Source: Thalassotalea_B sp049613795 (GTDB lineage: Bacteria; Pseudomonadota; Gammaproteobacteria; Enterobacterales; Alteromonadaceae). From it: a stretch of 24,154 bases of DNA. The position numbers and the translations under genes are program-made. Location: assembly GCA_049613795.1 (NCBI GenBank), contig JBMZCX010000048.1, positions 1 through 24,154 on the forward strand. Direction: 5' to 3'. Positions 14,094 to 23,229 of this stretch are shown piece by piece (within the stretch, counting starts at the first letter, position 1; every line of letters starts with the position of its first letter). Under the pieces are notes generated by a model. The model saw only the letters and a program-made list of their open reading frames with translations. It did no database searches and was not told the DNA's origin.

Positions 14094-15938
14094 ATGAAAA
14101 ATAAAATAGTCGCATTTTTTATCATTATATTATTTGTTGTCTCAGCCCAAGCAAATGAAGCATATAGCTCGTTAGCCTTTGAGCGTGAACTTTTCAAAGA
14201 GCCCTTGATAACATACCAATTACTTATTAAACAAGCTCCTAATAGTGAGAATAAAGAGAGTTATTTATGGTGGTTGTTACGTAAAGCACAGGCTGAGCAG
14301 CTGCTATATTTTTACCCTAAATTTGAAGCGACCATTTTAGATGCTGAACGTCTTATTAATACTGAATCACCATTATTAATTCAGAGCCTATTTAATTTGT
14401 TTCAAGGAATTTTATATAGAAATAAAGGCGAGTATAAAAAGTCTTCCAATTTTATTTCATTAGCACTTGAACAAGCTAAGCGAGGTGGTAACGAGGCTGC
14501 TTATATTCATGCGAAGCAAGAAAACGCCTATACGCAAAGCCTTGCGGAGTTATTTGAAACGTCGTTATCTGATATTCAAGAAGCCTATGTGAAAGCATAT
14601 AGTTTAAAAGATGAGTTTTTAATTGCATCGATTAATGAAACCTACGGTGCTATTTATGGGTATATGTATGATTATGAAAAATCTATTAATTATTACAATA
14701 AAGCCCTTACTACTTATGAGCGTTTAGGTTATCAAGCGCATGTTGCTGAAGCTGTTTATGGCTTAGCGTCTACCTACCGTTATTGGAAAAAGTTTGACTT
14801 AGCCATTGAAAATTTTGAGCGCTATCGTCAACTTTCTCGTTTTACCCCCAATAAGGATATTAGTTTTTATGCGGCTTATGGCTTAGGGATGACCTTAGCT
14901 GAGCAAGGTAGTTGTAGTGAAGCTTTAGTGATTATTAATCAGGCATTGCAGCAAAAAGGTGTTGTTGACTACAACAGTGAGCTTTATAAAAATAAAGCCG
15001 TTTGTTTACTGCAATTGGGGAAAGTGAGCGAGGCTACTCAAGCATTAAATAATGCTAAATTAATTTTTGCTCAATTGCCTGATTTAATAGGCACTACTTG
15101 GGAGCTTGAAACGTTAAAAATTGAAAGCCAAATAGGACAAGCGAATAAGTCGTATCAATTAAGTTACCAGCTACTTGAGGAATACCACAAAAAATACACA
15201 GAGGTGCTTATAAATAGCTCATCAGAGCGGCTACTACAGGTTAGGGCTGATATGGAGCTTGAGCGACAAAAGGTTGAAAAGGCACTTGCTTTACAGCGAA
15301 GCAAAGTAGTCTCTCTCAAGGAAAAAACCTTGCAGCAAAAGAGTAACCAACAACAATATTTTTTATTTTTCTTAGCCATTATTCTAATCATTGCTGTTTT
15401 TATGATGATTTTTCAGCGACGTAGTAATCAAAAAATGCGGCTGTTATCAATTACAGATCCGTTGTCAGGGCTTTATAATCGTCGCTATATATTTAGTCAT
15501 TTAGATAAGTTACTCGCTAATATGTCTCCTAGTAAAGGCGATTTAGCGGTGATTTTATTAGACATTGATGATTTCAAAAGAATTAATGATGACTTTGGTC
15601 ACCCCACCGGTGATTTTATTATTCAAAAAGTAGCCGAGATAGGGCAAGAGGTTTTACGAGCAGGTGATGTTATGGCACGAATTGGTGGTGAGGAGTTTTT
15701 ATGTGTATTACCAAGGGCAACAGATGAACAAGCTGAAAATATTGCAGAGCGCATGCTTGCTGCAATTGCTAGACAACCTTTTAATTATCAAAATCAGAAT
15801 ACAATTAAAATTACAGTAAGTATCGGTATTGCTAGTTATGGGACAGAGTGTCAAAGCTATGATGTTTTATACGATCAGGCAGATAAAGCATTGTATCAAG
15901 CAAAGGTAAGAGGTAAAAACTGTATTGTGATTGGTTAG
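14094..15938 (+). CDS. TPR-repeat membrane diguanylate cyclase
   Basis: This 614-residue protein has a signal peptide (cleavage about A20/N21, in AQANEA), a periplasmic array of tetratricopeptide repeats (about 30-370, for example YGAIYGYMYDYEKSINYYNK), a predicted coiled coil (about 380-418), one membrane helix (about 423-442) and a C-terminal cytosolic GGDEF domain beginning DPLSGLYNRRYIF. The catalytic motif is GGEEF (531-535), and RAGD (522-525) is an intact inhibitory I-site, so it should be an active, product-inhibited c-di-GMP synthase. The TPR part is probably a protein- or peptide-sensing module; its ligand is unknown. It follows the glutaredoxin gene on the same strand and converges with the EF-hand gene. 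Confidence 0.93.
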   Translation: MKNKIVAFFIIILFVVSAQANEAYSSLAFERELFKEPLITYQLLIKQAPNSENKESYLWWLLRKAQAEQLLYFYPKFEATILDAERLINTESPLLIQSLFNLFQGILYRNKGEYKKSSNFISLALEQAKRGGNEAAYIHAKQENAYTQSLAELFETSLSDIQEAYVKAYSLKDEFLIASINETYGAIYGYMYDYEKSINYYNKALTTYERLGYQAHVAEAVYGLASTYRYWKKFDLAIENFERYRQLSRFTPNKDISFYAAYGLGMTLAEQGSCSEALVIINQALQQKGVVDYNSELYKNKAVCLLQLGKVSEATQALNNAKLIFAQLPDLIGTTWELETLKIESQIGQANKSYQLSYQLLEEYHKKYTEVLINSSSERLLQVRADMELERQKVEKALALQRSKVVSLKEKTLQQKSNQQQYFLFFLAIILIIAVFMMIFQRRSNQKMRLLSITDPLSGLYNRRYIFSHLDKLLANMSPSKGDLAVILLDIDDFKRINDDFGHPTGDFIIQKVAEIGQEVLRAGDVMARIGGEEFLCVLPRATDEQAENIAERMLAAIARQPFNYQNQNTIKITVSIGIASYGTECQSYDVLYDQADKALYQAKVRGKNCIVIG

Positions 15939-16003
15939 TTTATAGCCCTAGTAACTTACTCGATCACTAAGGCGGCTAACTAAAAGTATTGAATAGCAGA
16001 AAA

Positions 16004-16222
16004 TTAAAGCGCTAGCTCAATAACCATTTCTTTTAACTCTTCTTTAGAGATGGAGTTGTCATGGTTAGTGTCAAAACGATGAAAAATGGTTTCGCACATG
16101 CGAATACCTTTGTCTTGTAATAAGCAATCAATTAGTTCAACAAATTCACTTCGATTAATAACGCCGTCTTTGTCCACGTCAAAAACCTCAAATAACTCAT
16201 CTACCCACTGATTAATTTCCAT
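16004..16222 (-). CDS. two-EF-hand calcium-binding miniprotein
   Basis: This 72-residue protein is essentially one EF-hand pair. Loop 1 has D15, D17, D19, V21, N23 and E26 (DVDKDGVINRSE); loop 2 has D51, N53, D55, S57, S59 and E62 (DTNHDNSISKEE). Both have the expected acidic ligands and the bidentate Glu at position 12. There is no signal peptide, so it should be cytosolic and could act as a calcium sensor or buffer in the calmodulin-like manner. AGGA precedes the ATG. It is convergent with the TPR cyclase and divergent from the hydrolase gene. The partner protein is unknown; the fold assignment is firm. Confidence 0.88.
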   Translation of the reverse strand: MEINQWVDELFEVFDVDKDGVINRSEFVELIDCLLQDKGIRMCETIFHRFDTNHDNSISKEELKEMVIELAL

Positions 16223-16424
16223 TTGCTTTCCTATGTTTAAGCATTACGTTAGGTAAACTTTATCGTTAATTCGATGATTTGTGAATGATTAATTTGTCTT
16301 ATTTGCTATAGAGCACAGCTAAAAACAGATAGAGATGGTAATTATTTCTATGTAATCGAAAAATCATTGTAATAATTTTGTTAACTTTGAGACTATAAGG
16401 AGATGTTAATAAAGGATAATAAAA

Positions 16425-17867
16425 ATGAATAAAATGTGGAGTCGGTTATTTGCTTTAGGTTTATTGGCTTGTTCAAGTCATGCTTTTGCAAATACTAATA
16501 AATTAACACTTGAAGATTGTCATATCGACGGCATTAAACAGCAAGTGCAATGTGGTGTTTTACAAGTACCTGAAAATTATCAACAAGCTGACGGTACACA
16601 GATTAATATTAATTTTGCTGTTATTCCTGCTATTGATCGTACACAAAATAAAGATCCATTAATGTTTTTAGCGGGTGGCCCAGGGCAAGCAGCAGCTGAA
16701 ATTGCCGCTGCGTTACGTCAAGGTTTCACTCAAGTGAGGAAAACTCGAGATTTAATTTTAGTGGATCAGCGTGGCACGGGTAAATCGCATCCTTTGCAGT
16801 GTGAAGAAGTTGAAGGGCAAAATCCTTATTCGTCAATTCCTGAAGAGTTAAGTACTGAAGATGTGAAACAGTGTTTAGCCCAGTTCGAAGGTGATTTAAG
16901 TCAATATAATACTGAAAATGCGATCCGCGATTTTGATGCAGTAAGATCAGCACTTGGGCACGAAAAAATTACAATATACGGTGGCTCATACGGCACACGT
17001 GCGGGCTTAGTGTACATGCGCATGTTTCCTGACTCGTTAAGTGCGGTAGTATTAGACAGCGTTGGCCCAATTGAAGTGCCTATTGGTACGTTTGGAAAAA
17101 GCTCGGCACGTTCATTTGAAATGTTAGTGTCTCACTGTATGGAAGAAGAAAGTTGTCAAAAAGCTTATCCCAATTTAGCACAAGAATTTGCCACCGTGAT
17201 GACTCGTTTAGCTGAAAAAAACGCTAAGGTTACTATTACTCATCCTCGCCTAGGCACGCCAACTGAATTTGTTATTAGCCGACTAAAATTTGTTTCAACA
17301 TTAAGAATGCAATTGTATTCAGTTGAAATGCGCACTATGGTGCCGCTTGTTATTCATCAAGCTTTTTTAGGTAATTATGCTCCTCTGGCAGGGTTAGTCG
17401 CAGCACAAGAAGGCGGTATGGGCATGTATGTTGGCTTACTGTTTAATATTGTATGCAATGAAGATGTACCACGAATTAGTGAAGCAATGTGGCGAGCAGA
17501 TGCCGACAACAGCTTCGGTCAAAATGCGAGCCATCTTGCTTGGCAAACCGTTTGCCCTATTTGGCCACAGTATCGCCTTGATGAATCTTTTTATAAACCA
17601 GTAACTGCTAATATTCCTACCTTAATACTGTCAGGAGATGTCGACCCCGTTACGCCACCAAGTAATGGTGATTTTACCGATAAAACGTTGCCTAACAGCA
17701 AGCATTTAATTTTAAAAAATAGTGCGCATACACCAGGGCCGTCAACGTGTGCCATTGATATTATTGATGAGTTTTTAACAAAGAAAGATCCAAATAATCT
17801 TGATGAATCGTGTTTAGAAAAAATACCAAACGAATCATTTATGACCAGTTTAAATGGCAGTATTTAA
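16425..17867 (+). CDS. exported alpha/beta hydrolase with TAP-like C-terminal domain (peptidase S33 type)
   Basis: This 480-residue enzyme resembles secreted tripeptidyl/prolyl aminopeptidases. It has an export signal (ALGLLACSSHAFANT): either a type I cleavage after A23 or, less certainly, a lipoprotein site at C16. The oxyanion-loop motif GGPGQ (84-88), DQRGTGKS (114-121), nucleophile S188 in GGSYG, acid D407 in GDVDPVTP and H435 in NSAHTPG make a complete catalytic triad in the TAP-like arrangement. Several cysteines fit periplasmic disulfides. The likely substrate is short peptides, acting from the N-terminus, but specificity cannot be read. An AAGGA site precedes the ATG. It heads a compact set: the ABC ATPase starts 9 bp after its stop. 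Confidence 0.88.
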   Translation: MNKMWSRLFALGLLACSSHAFANTNKLTLEDCHIDGIKQQVQCGVLQVPENYQQADGTQININFAVIPAIDRTQNKDPLMFLAGGPGQAAAEIAAALRQGFTQVRKTRDLILVDQRGTGKSHPLQCEEVEGQNPYSSIPEELSTEDVKQCLAQFEGDLSQYNTENAIRDFDAVRSALGHEKITIYGGSYGTRAGLVYMRMFPDSLSAVVLDSVGPIEVPIGTFGKSSARSFEMLVSHCMEEESCQKAYPNLAQEFATVMTRLAEKNAKVTITHPRLGTPTEFVISRLKFVSTLRMQLYSVEMRTMVPLVIHQAFLGNYAPLAGLVAAQEGGMGMYVGLLFNIVCNEDVPRISEAMWRADADNSFGQNASHLAWQTVCPIWPQYRLDESFYKPVTANIPTLILSGDVDPVTPPSNGDFTDKTLPNSKHLILKNSAHTPGPSTCAIDIIDEFLTKKDPNNLDESCLEKIPNESFMTSLNGSI

Positions 17868-17876
17868 GGAAGCGCT

Positions 17877-18623
17877 ATGATAGAAGTTAATAATTTACAT
17901 AAAACCTTTAAGTCTAAAAAAGACGCTGTAGTTGCTTTAGACGGCTTGTCATTTACTGCAAAAGACGGTGAAATTACCGGAATTTTAGGCCCCAATGGGG
18001 CAGGAAAAACGACTTGTTTACGCACCCTTTATGGGCTACTTGATGCCGACCAAGGTAGTGCTACGATTGACGGCATTACCGTGACTGAACAGCCTTTAGC
18101 TGCACGCGCCAAATTGGGAATATTCCCTGATAAATTTGGCTTATACGAACGCTTAACCGCGTACGAACAAATAGATTATTTTGCCAGTATTCACGGTTTG
18201 CAAGGCGCTGATAAAAAAGCAGCGATTGAACAAGTGATTAAAGATTTAGACATGGAAGCATTGGCGCATCGAAAAACAGCTGGTTTTTCACAAGGCCAAC
18301 GAATGAAAGTAACCCTTGCGCAGGCATTGGTGCATCAACCCCAAAACTTTGTACTTGATGAACCAACGCGAGGACTAGATGTTATGAGTACCCGTGTGTT
18401 GCGAAATTATTTAAGTAAATTTAAAGAAAAAGGACATTGCATTCTATTTTCATCTCACGTTATGCAAGAAGTGGCAGCACTTTGTGATCGAGTAATTATT
18501 GTTTCAAACGGCAAACTTGCTGCGCAAGGAACCCCCCAAGAATTATGCGATTTAGCGGGTGAAACACAACTAGAAGAAGCCTTTGTTAAGTTAATAGGCT
18601 CAGACGAAGGAGTCGCCGCATGA
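17877..18623 (+). CDS. ABC transporter ATP-binding protein, NatA type
   Basis: This 248-residue ATPase carries Walker A GPNGAGKTT (38-46), the ABC signature as FSQGQ (137-141, Q in place of the second G), Walker B NFVLDEP (157-163), the D-loop RGLD and a switch His in SSHVMQE. It resembles NatA/DrrA-type exporters, which pair with an ABC-2 permease. The stop codon overlaps the start of the permease gene (ATGA, 18620-18623), indicating translational coupling. The substrate is unknown: sodium (NatAB), drugs, peptides or lipids are all possible. The hydrolase upstream suggests peptides, but that is inference. The gene name natA is deliberately not assigned. Confidence 0.9.
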   Translation: MIEVNNLHKTFKSKKDAVVALDGLSFTAKDGEITGILGPNGAGKTTCLRTLYGLLDADQGSATIDGITVTEQPLAARAKLGIFPDKFGLYERLTAYEQIDYFASIHGLQGADKKAAIEQVIKDLDMEALAHRKTAGFSQGQRMKVTLAQALVHQPQNFVLDEPTRGLDVMSTRVLRNYLSKFKEKGHCILFSSHVMQEVAALCDRVIIVSNGKLAAQGTPQELCDLAGETQLEEAFVKLIGSDEGVAA

Positions 18624-19783
18624 TCCAATTTAAAGCGTTACTTAAAAAAGAGCTAAAAGAAGCGTTTCGTGACAAGCGCGCCTTAATGGTAGCAATGATG
18701 ATGGCGATTATGGCGCCGATTATGATTTTTGCCATGTCGAAAATGATGATCAAAGAAATGGTTGCTACGCCTATGGTGTATGTAAAAGTGAGCGGCAATG
18801 AATATGCGCCTAAGCTAATTAAGGCACTAGAAGATGACAATATTAAGTTATTTAGAGACGTACCTGCTGATGAAGCACAACTGTGGGATGAGCGTAATAT
18901 CCAATTAACGATCCCTGAAACATTTTCACAAAGCATGTTAGCAGGGGAAGTAATTGACATTTATTTAAAAGCTGATTTTAGTGAAAAGCCCATGAATGCG
19001 CCACTTAGGCGAATTAAAAGCACTATTCGTGAGTACGCCCAAGCGATTGGTTATAAAAGACTATTAGTGAGAGGTGTTGACGTTAAATTGTTACGTCCAG
19101 TGAATGTTATCGAACAAGACACTTCGTCGCCGAGCAGCAATTTTATTATGATCTCAATGATGCTGGGCCTTTATTTATTAATGGCTGCGTTTATGTCTGG
19201 GTTATCTGTTGCCATTGACACCAGTGCGGGAGAACGTGAGCGAAATGTATTGGAAATGCTTTTATGTCAGCCTGTTAGTACGTTAAAAATAGTGCTAGCT
19301 AAGCTTTCTTGTGCCAGTACTATTGCGTTTATTGGGGTGTTATTAACGATTTCATTAACATTTGCTTCTATTGGCTTTGTTGATTTAACCAAAATAGGCG
19401 CAAGCTTTAGCCTCGACTTAAGTGCCGTGGTGATTATTGTTGCTATGTTGATCCCTATTTGTTTACTTGCTTCCGCATTGCAGTTGTTTTTTTCATTTCA
19501 AGCAAAAAGTTTTAAAGAAGCTCAATCTTCAGTAACCATGGTGGTGATGATCCCCGCGATGTTGCCGTTTATTATGACTTTTATTGACGATAAACCGAAA
19601 TGGTTTGATTGGGTGCCAGTAACAGGGCAGTCGTTAATTATGGAAGATATATTTAAAGGCTTACCTGTTGATTGGACTAATTTAGGGCTAACAACCGTTA
19701 TTACTTTAGCAATAACCGCTTTATTAGTAATAACGTTAGCGAAGAAGTTAACGTCTGAAAAAGTGATTCAGTCGTTAAGTTAA
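18620..19783 (+). CDS. ABC-2 type transporter permease, NatB-like
   Basis: This 387-residue membrane protein has the classic ABC-2 exporter topology: a cytosolic start (FKALLKKELKEAFRDKRAL), the first helix at about 23-43, a large extracytoplasmic domain of about 125 residues, then five C-terminal helices starting near residue 174. The segment SAGERERNVLEMLLCQP on the cytosolic side after the second helix is the coupling motif typical of NatB/DrrB-like permeases. It pairs with the upstream ATPase, with overlapping genes. It is likely to be an exporter; the substrate cannot be told. The sigma factor gene begins 21 bp downstream. Confidence 0.9.
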   Translation: MIQFKALLKKELKEAFRDKRALMVAMMMAIMAPIMIFAMSKMMIKEMVATPMVYVKVSGNEYAPKLIKALEDDNIKLFRDVPADEAQLWDERNIQLTIPETFSQSMLAGEVIDIYLKADFSEKPMNAPLRRIKSTIREYAQAIGYKRLLVRGVDVKLLRPVNVIEQDTSSPSSNFIMISMMLGLYLLMAAFMSGLSVAIDTSAGERERNVLEMLLCQPVSTLKIVLAKLSCASTIAFIGVLLTISLTFASIGFVDLTKIGASFSLDLSAVVIIVAMLIPICLLASALQLFFSFQAKSFKEAQSSVTMVVMIPAMLPFIMTFIDDKPKWFDWVPVTGQSLIMEDIFKGLPVDWTNLGLTTVITLAITALLVITLAKKLTSEKVIQSLS

Positions 19784-19804
19784 TAAGGAATTACGCACCT
19801 AAAA

Positions 19805-20425
19805 ATGAAGAATTCATTAGAATTTACTAGGAAGCGCTGCGCTGAAACAGCGGCAGAGGAAAGTAGTAGCTACTCTTTGGGTGCTTCATTCAATGGTAAT
19901 GTAAAAACTAAGGTTGCGGATAAAACTACCTTTTATCATTGGATGACGGAGCATGAGAAACTGCTTCGTCATATTATTACAGGTTTTGAAGCAAAGCCTG
20001 CGATACAAGATGAACTATTCCAAGAAATATCACTTAACATTTGGCGAGCCCTACCAAGTTTTAGGCGAGACAGTGCAGTAAAAACCTTTGTTGCACGTAT
20101 TGCGCATAATGTTTTAGCCACACATGTGGCAAAAGCAGTAAAAACGATTAAGTCAGATCAAAGCTTATCGGATATTTCTACTGAAGCAGAACGAGATACG
20201 GTTCAACCAACGCCTTATCAAGCACTTAACCAACAGCAGCGCCAACAACGCTTAGCCCAAGCAATAAGGCAACTGACCTTAGAGCAGCAGCAAGTTATTA
20301 CGCTGGCGCTTGAAGGAATGAGCTATCAAGAAATGGCGGATGTACTTTCAATTACCACTAACTTAGTGGGGGTGCGGTTACAGCGCGCTAAACTGGCATT
20401 AAATCAAAAATTGGCGGTGAGCTGA
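19805..20425 (+). CDS. sigma-70 family RNA polymerase sigma factor (ECF-like)
   Basis: This 206-residue protein has a sigma region 2 (about 50-113, with DELFQEISLNIWRALPSFR and FVARIAHNVLATH) and a region 4 helix-turn-helix (about 148-203, with LEGMSYQEMADVLSITTNLVGVRLQRA). The short region between them and the absence of regions 1 and 3 are ECF features. The first 46 residues are unusual for an ECF and may be a genuine extension; an internal Met at residue 47 is a possible alternative start but has no better ribosome site. It follows the permease by 21 bp and overlaps the next gene by one base (TGATG). Target promoters are unknown; autoregulation of this cluster would be typical. Confidence 0.88.
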   Translation: MKNSLEFTRKRCAETAAEESSSYSLGASFNGNVKTKVADKTTFYHWMTEHEKLLRHIITGFEAKPAIQDELFQEISLNIWRALPSFRRDSAVKTFVARIAHNVLATHVAKAVKTIKSDQSLSDISTEAERDTVQPTPYQALNQQQRQQRLAQAIRQLTLEQQQVITLALEGMSYQEMADVLSITTNLVGVRLQRAKLALNQKLAVS

Positions 20426-21024
20426 TGACTATTGATAATCAAAATAATATGGAACATGGTGAGTTATTTAACGAAGCTAATGTATCTTGGGATGAATTAA
20501 CCCAAGATTGGCAAGAACAGCCTTATCAAAAAACAGACATTAGTGAATTAGTTAAGCAAACTAAACGTCGTGTTGTCGTGGGGAAGTGCTGCTTAGTGCT
20601 AGACCTTGTTGGAACCTTAGGGGCAATTGTTGCATTTATTTATGGGGCTACCTTAGGAGGTTGGAAAGAGCCTACACTTTATTACTTGGGTTTTGGTTGT
20701 ATTATTTCAGCTATATTTTGTTTTCAAACAGTTAAAGTTCGTGTGCAAGGCTGGCGTCAATTAAAAGGGTCGCCTGACAATGCAATAGCTAATGCAATTA
20801 TTAATTGTAAATCGTCAATTCAATATACTCAATTATCAAAATATGTTTGTTATCTTATATTACCTGCAGCTAACTGGTATCTTTTCGAAATTATGTCGAC
20901 ATCGGAAAAAAGTGTCACTCCTCCCTTAATTTTTATTAATGTATTCCTTAGTGTGGTGTGGGCGATCAGCCACTACTTTTTTATTAAACGCTCAAAAGAG
21001 TTAATACAGCTAAAGTCTTTTTAA
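20425..21024 (+). CDS. four-helix membrane protein, candidate anti-sigma factor
   Basis: This 199-residue protein is not recognised by name. The N-terminal ~50 residues are polar and cytosolic (WDELTQDWQEQPYQKTDISE), followed by four membrane helices at about 54-76, 84-103, 139-157 and 165-187, with a basic stretch between helices 2 and 3. The start codon overlaps the stop of the sigma gene by one base, so stoichiometric production is likely, as for sigma/anti-sigma pairs. The zinc-binding HxxxCxxC motif of ZAS anti-sigmas is absent. Function as anti-sigma is inferred from position and topology only; a simple membrane partner of the ABC exporter is an alternative. Confidence 0.6.
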   Translation: MTIDNQNNMEHGELFNEANVSWDELTQDWQEQPYQKTDISELVKQTKRRVVVGKCCLVLDLVGTLGAIVAFIYGATLGGWKEPTLYYLGFGCIISAIFCFQTVKVRVQGWRQLKGSPDNAIANAIINCKSSIQYTQLSKYVCYLILPAANWYLFEIMSTSEKSVTPPLIFINVFLSVVWAISHYFFIKRSKELIQLKSF

Positions 21025-21355
21025 TAGAACATAATTCCATATTTACTCTATATATTGTATTTAGTTCCGTATTGCTATTTATTTCTGATTAATAAAAGTT
21101 GTCATTTTGTTTTTTATTCGATATATTCTAAAGATAACGAATTTGATCTCGTTGATGAAAGTTTTTGCTGCATATTTAACAGTTACGTTGCTCATTACTT
21201 AATTCTTTGTCTTGGTATAAATCATCACAAAATAAGCTAAAACTGCACGGTTTTATCGTATACAACAGCACGTTATTCAGGCAAAATATGCGGCAATTTT
21301 ATTGAATCTACTTAATCCATTTTTTCCAGTGAATACTGTGAACTTGAGGTAAAAC
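21025..21355 (+). other. 331-bp gap upstream of glyA
   Basis: The gap is AT-rich and contains stop codons in all useful frames apart from a short frame (21055-21240) of low-complexity, Cys/Tyr/Phe-rich composition that I regard as chance. It must contain the glyA promoter. I see no convincing PurR, MetR or glycine/folate riboswitch signature and no strong terminator for the preceding cluster. A GAGG ribosome site lies just before the glyA ATG. Confidence 0.5.
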
Positions 21356-22612
21356 ATGCTTACTCGTGATATGAATATTGCTGACTTTGATGCTGAATTA
21401 TGGCAATCAATAACTGACGAAGTAGTTCGTCAAGAAGAGCACATTGAATTAATTGCTTCTGAAAACTACTGTAGCCCTCGTGTTCTTGAAGCACAAGGTT
21501 CACAGTTAACCAATAAATATGCAGAAGGTTATCCAGGAAAGCGCTATTACGGCGGTTGTGAATTTGTTGATATTGCAGAGTCATTAGCAATTTCACGTGC
21601 TAATGAACTTTTTGGTTCAACCTATGCTAATGTTCAACCACATGCGGGTTCTCAAGCTAACGCGGCGGTATTTCAAGCGTTAGTAACACCAGGCGGAAAA
21701 GTATTAGGCATGAGCCTAGCCCATGGTGGCCATTTAACACATGGTTCTCATGTGAGCTTTTCAGGTAAATCTTACGAAGCATTCCAATATGGTTTGCACC
21801 CTGAAACTGGCGATATTGATTATGCAGAATTAGAGCGTTTAGCAAAAGAGCATAAACCAGAAATGATTATTGGTGGTTTTTCTGCATTTTCAGGCGTTGT
21901 TGACTGGGCACGTATGCGTAAAATCGCAGACGAGGTTGGCGCATATTTTATGGTTGATATGGCTCATGTTGCAGGTTTAGTTGCTGCGGGTCTTTATCCT
22001 AACCCTGTGCCACATGCACATGTAGTTACTACCACTACGCATAAAACATTAGCTGGCCCACGTGGCGGTTTAATTATTTCAGGCTGTAACGATGAAGCCG
22101 TTTATAAAAAATTAAACTCGGCAGTATTCCCAGGTGGCCAAGGTGGCCCATTAATGCACGTAATTGCTGCTAAAGCGGTGGCCTTTAAAGAAGCATTACA
22201 ACCAGAGTTTAAAACTTACCAACAGCAAGTATTAACTAATGCGAAAGCTATGGTTGCAGTACTACAAGATCGTGGTTATAAAGTTGTTTCAAACGGTACA
22301 GAAAATCACTTATTATTATTAGACTTAATCGACAAAGATATTACCGGTAAAGATGCTGATGCCGCGTTAGGTAAAGCACACATCACCGTAAATAAAAACT
22401 CTGTACCGAATGATCCTCGTTCACCATTTGTTACTTCAGGCTTGCGTTTAGGTACACCTGCAATTACACGTCGTGGTTTTGGTGTTGAAGAAACTAAACA
22501 GTTAACGGCTTGGATTTGTGATATTTTAGACGATATTAATAATGAAAATGTGATTGCTGACGTACAAGCTAAAGTAAAAGAGATTTGTTCACGTTTTCCT
22601 GTTTATGGCTAA
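21356..22612 (+). CDS. glyA: serine hydroxymethyltransferase
   Basis: GlyA is the cytosolic PLP enzyme that interconverts serine plus tetrahydrofolate with glycine plus 5,10-methylene-THF, the main source of one-carbon units. The 418-residue length matches E. coli (417). The PLP-binding lysine is K230 in VVTTTTHKTLAGPRGG. Also visible are the IASENYCS substrate motif (33-40), EGYPGKRYYGG (57-67), DMAHVAGLVAAG (201-212) and the C-terminal RLGTPAITRRGFG segment. It is preceded by GAGG and followed by a strong terminator. Its position upstream of nrdR-ribD is conserved in related gammaproteobacteria. Confidence 0.98.
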   Translation: MLTRDMNIADFDAELWQSITDEVVRQEEHIELIASENYCSPRVLEAQGSQLTNKYAEGYPGKRYYGGCEFVDIAESLAISRANELFGSTYANVQPHAGSQANAAVFQALVTPGGKVLGMSLAHGGHLTHGSHVSFSGKSYEAFQYGLHPETGDIDYAELERLAKEHKPEMIIGGFSAFSGVVDWARMRKIADEVGAYFMVDMAHVAGLVAAGLYPNPVPHAHVVTTTTHKTLAGPRGGLIISGCNDEAVYKKLNSAVFPGGQGGPLMHVIAAKAVAFKEALQPEFKTYQQQVLTNAKAMVAVLQDRGYKVVSNGTENHLLLLDLIDKDITGKDADAALGKAHITVNKNSVPNDPRSPFVTSGLRLGTPAITRRGFGVEETKQLTAWICDILDDINNENVIADVQAKVKEICSRFPVYG

Positions 22613-22641
22613 TAAATAAACGAGTGAACCGTAAAGCAATT

Positions 22642-22675
22642 AAGGCTCAAACTATTTTAGTTTGAGCCTTTTTAT
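22642..22675 (+). terminator. rho-independent terminator after glyA
   Basis: AAGGCTCAAACTA (22642-22654) and TAGTTTGAGCCTT (22658-22670) form a perfect 13-bp stem with a 3-nt loop, followed by T-rich sequence. It separates glyA from nrdR-ribD, which therefore need their own promoter in the next 90 bp. Confidence 0.94.
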
Positions 22676-22765
22676 TTTAAAACGATTATTTTTTAGTGTT
22701 CGTTACTTAGCTGTAAAAATAGATTAAAATAGCGTAATTAAATTGTAATTCAATAGAGTCTGTAA

Positions 22766-23221
22766 ATGTATTGTCCTTTTTGTTCGGCGATAGAAACCAA
22801 GGTAATTGACTCACGCTTAGTGGCAGACGGCCATCAAATACGGCGCCGTCGCGCATGTGTTGCTTGTAGTGAACGCTTTACTACGTTTGAGACAGCAGAG
22901 CTGTTAATGCCACGCATTATTAAGCGCGATGGCTCACGTGAACCATTTAACGAAGATAAAATGCGTAGTGGTTTAGTACGTGCGCTTGAAAAACGTCCAG
23001 TGGGCGTTGAACAAGTTGAGCTTGCTATTAATAAAGTTAAGTCGCAAATGCGTGCAACAGGCGAGCGTGAAGTTGATAGTGAGCTCTTAGGTAACTTTAT
23101 TATGGAGCAACTTAAAAAGCTGGATAAAGTGGCCTACGTTCGATTTGCCTCGGTATACCGCTCTTTTGAAGATATACGTGAATTTGGTGAAGAAATTGCA
23201 CGTTTAGATGATGAATATTAG
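22766..23221 (+). CDS. nrdR: transcriptional repressor NrdR
   Basis: NrdR represses ribonucleotide reductase genes by sensing dATP/ATP. The 151-residue protein has a zinc ribbon with C3, C6, C31 and C34 (CPFC and CVAC), a basic RRRR stretch that contacts DNA, and an ATP-cone domain (about 49-139) starting MPRIIKRDGSREPFN. It ends in an acidic tail. Family length is about 150. It is followed after 8 bp by ribD, the conserved nrdR-rib arrangement. No ribonucleotide reductase genes or clear NrdR boxes are in the window. Confidence 0.97.
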   Translation: MYCPFCSAIETKVIDSRLVADGHQIRRRRACVACSERFTTFETAELLMPRIIKRDGSREPFNEDKMRSGLVRALEKRPVGVEQVELAINKVKSQMRATGEREVDSELLGNFIMEQLKKLDKVAYVRFASVYRSFEDIREFGEEIARLDDEY

Positions 23222-23229
23222 GGTTACCG

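Noticed and set aside
17877..19783. Naming the ABC pair natA/natB (sodium export)
   Set aside because: Similarity is to the general ABC-2 exporter architecture; the neighbours give no support for sodium as substrate.
21055..21240. 61-residue open frame in the gap before glyA
   Set aside because: Low-complexity hydrophobic composition, no ribosome site and no recognisable motif; most likely chance in AT-rich DNA.
21236..21355. Riboswitch or PurR/MetR box upstream of glyA
   Set aside because: No conserved core of a glycine or THF riboswitch and no adequate match to the PurR or MetR consensus was found by eye.
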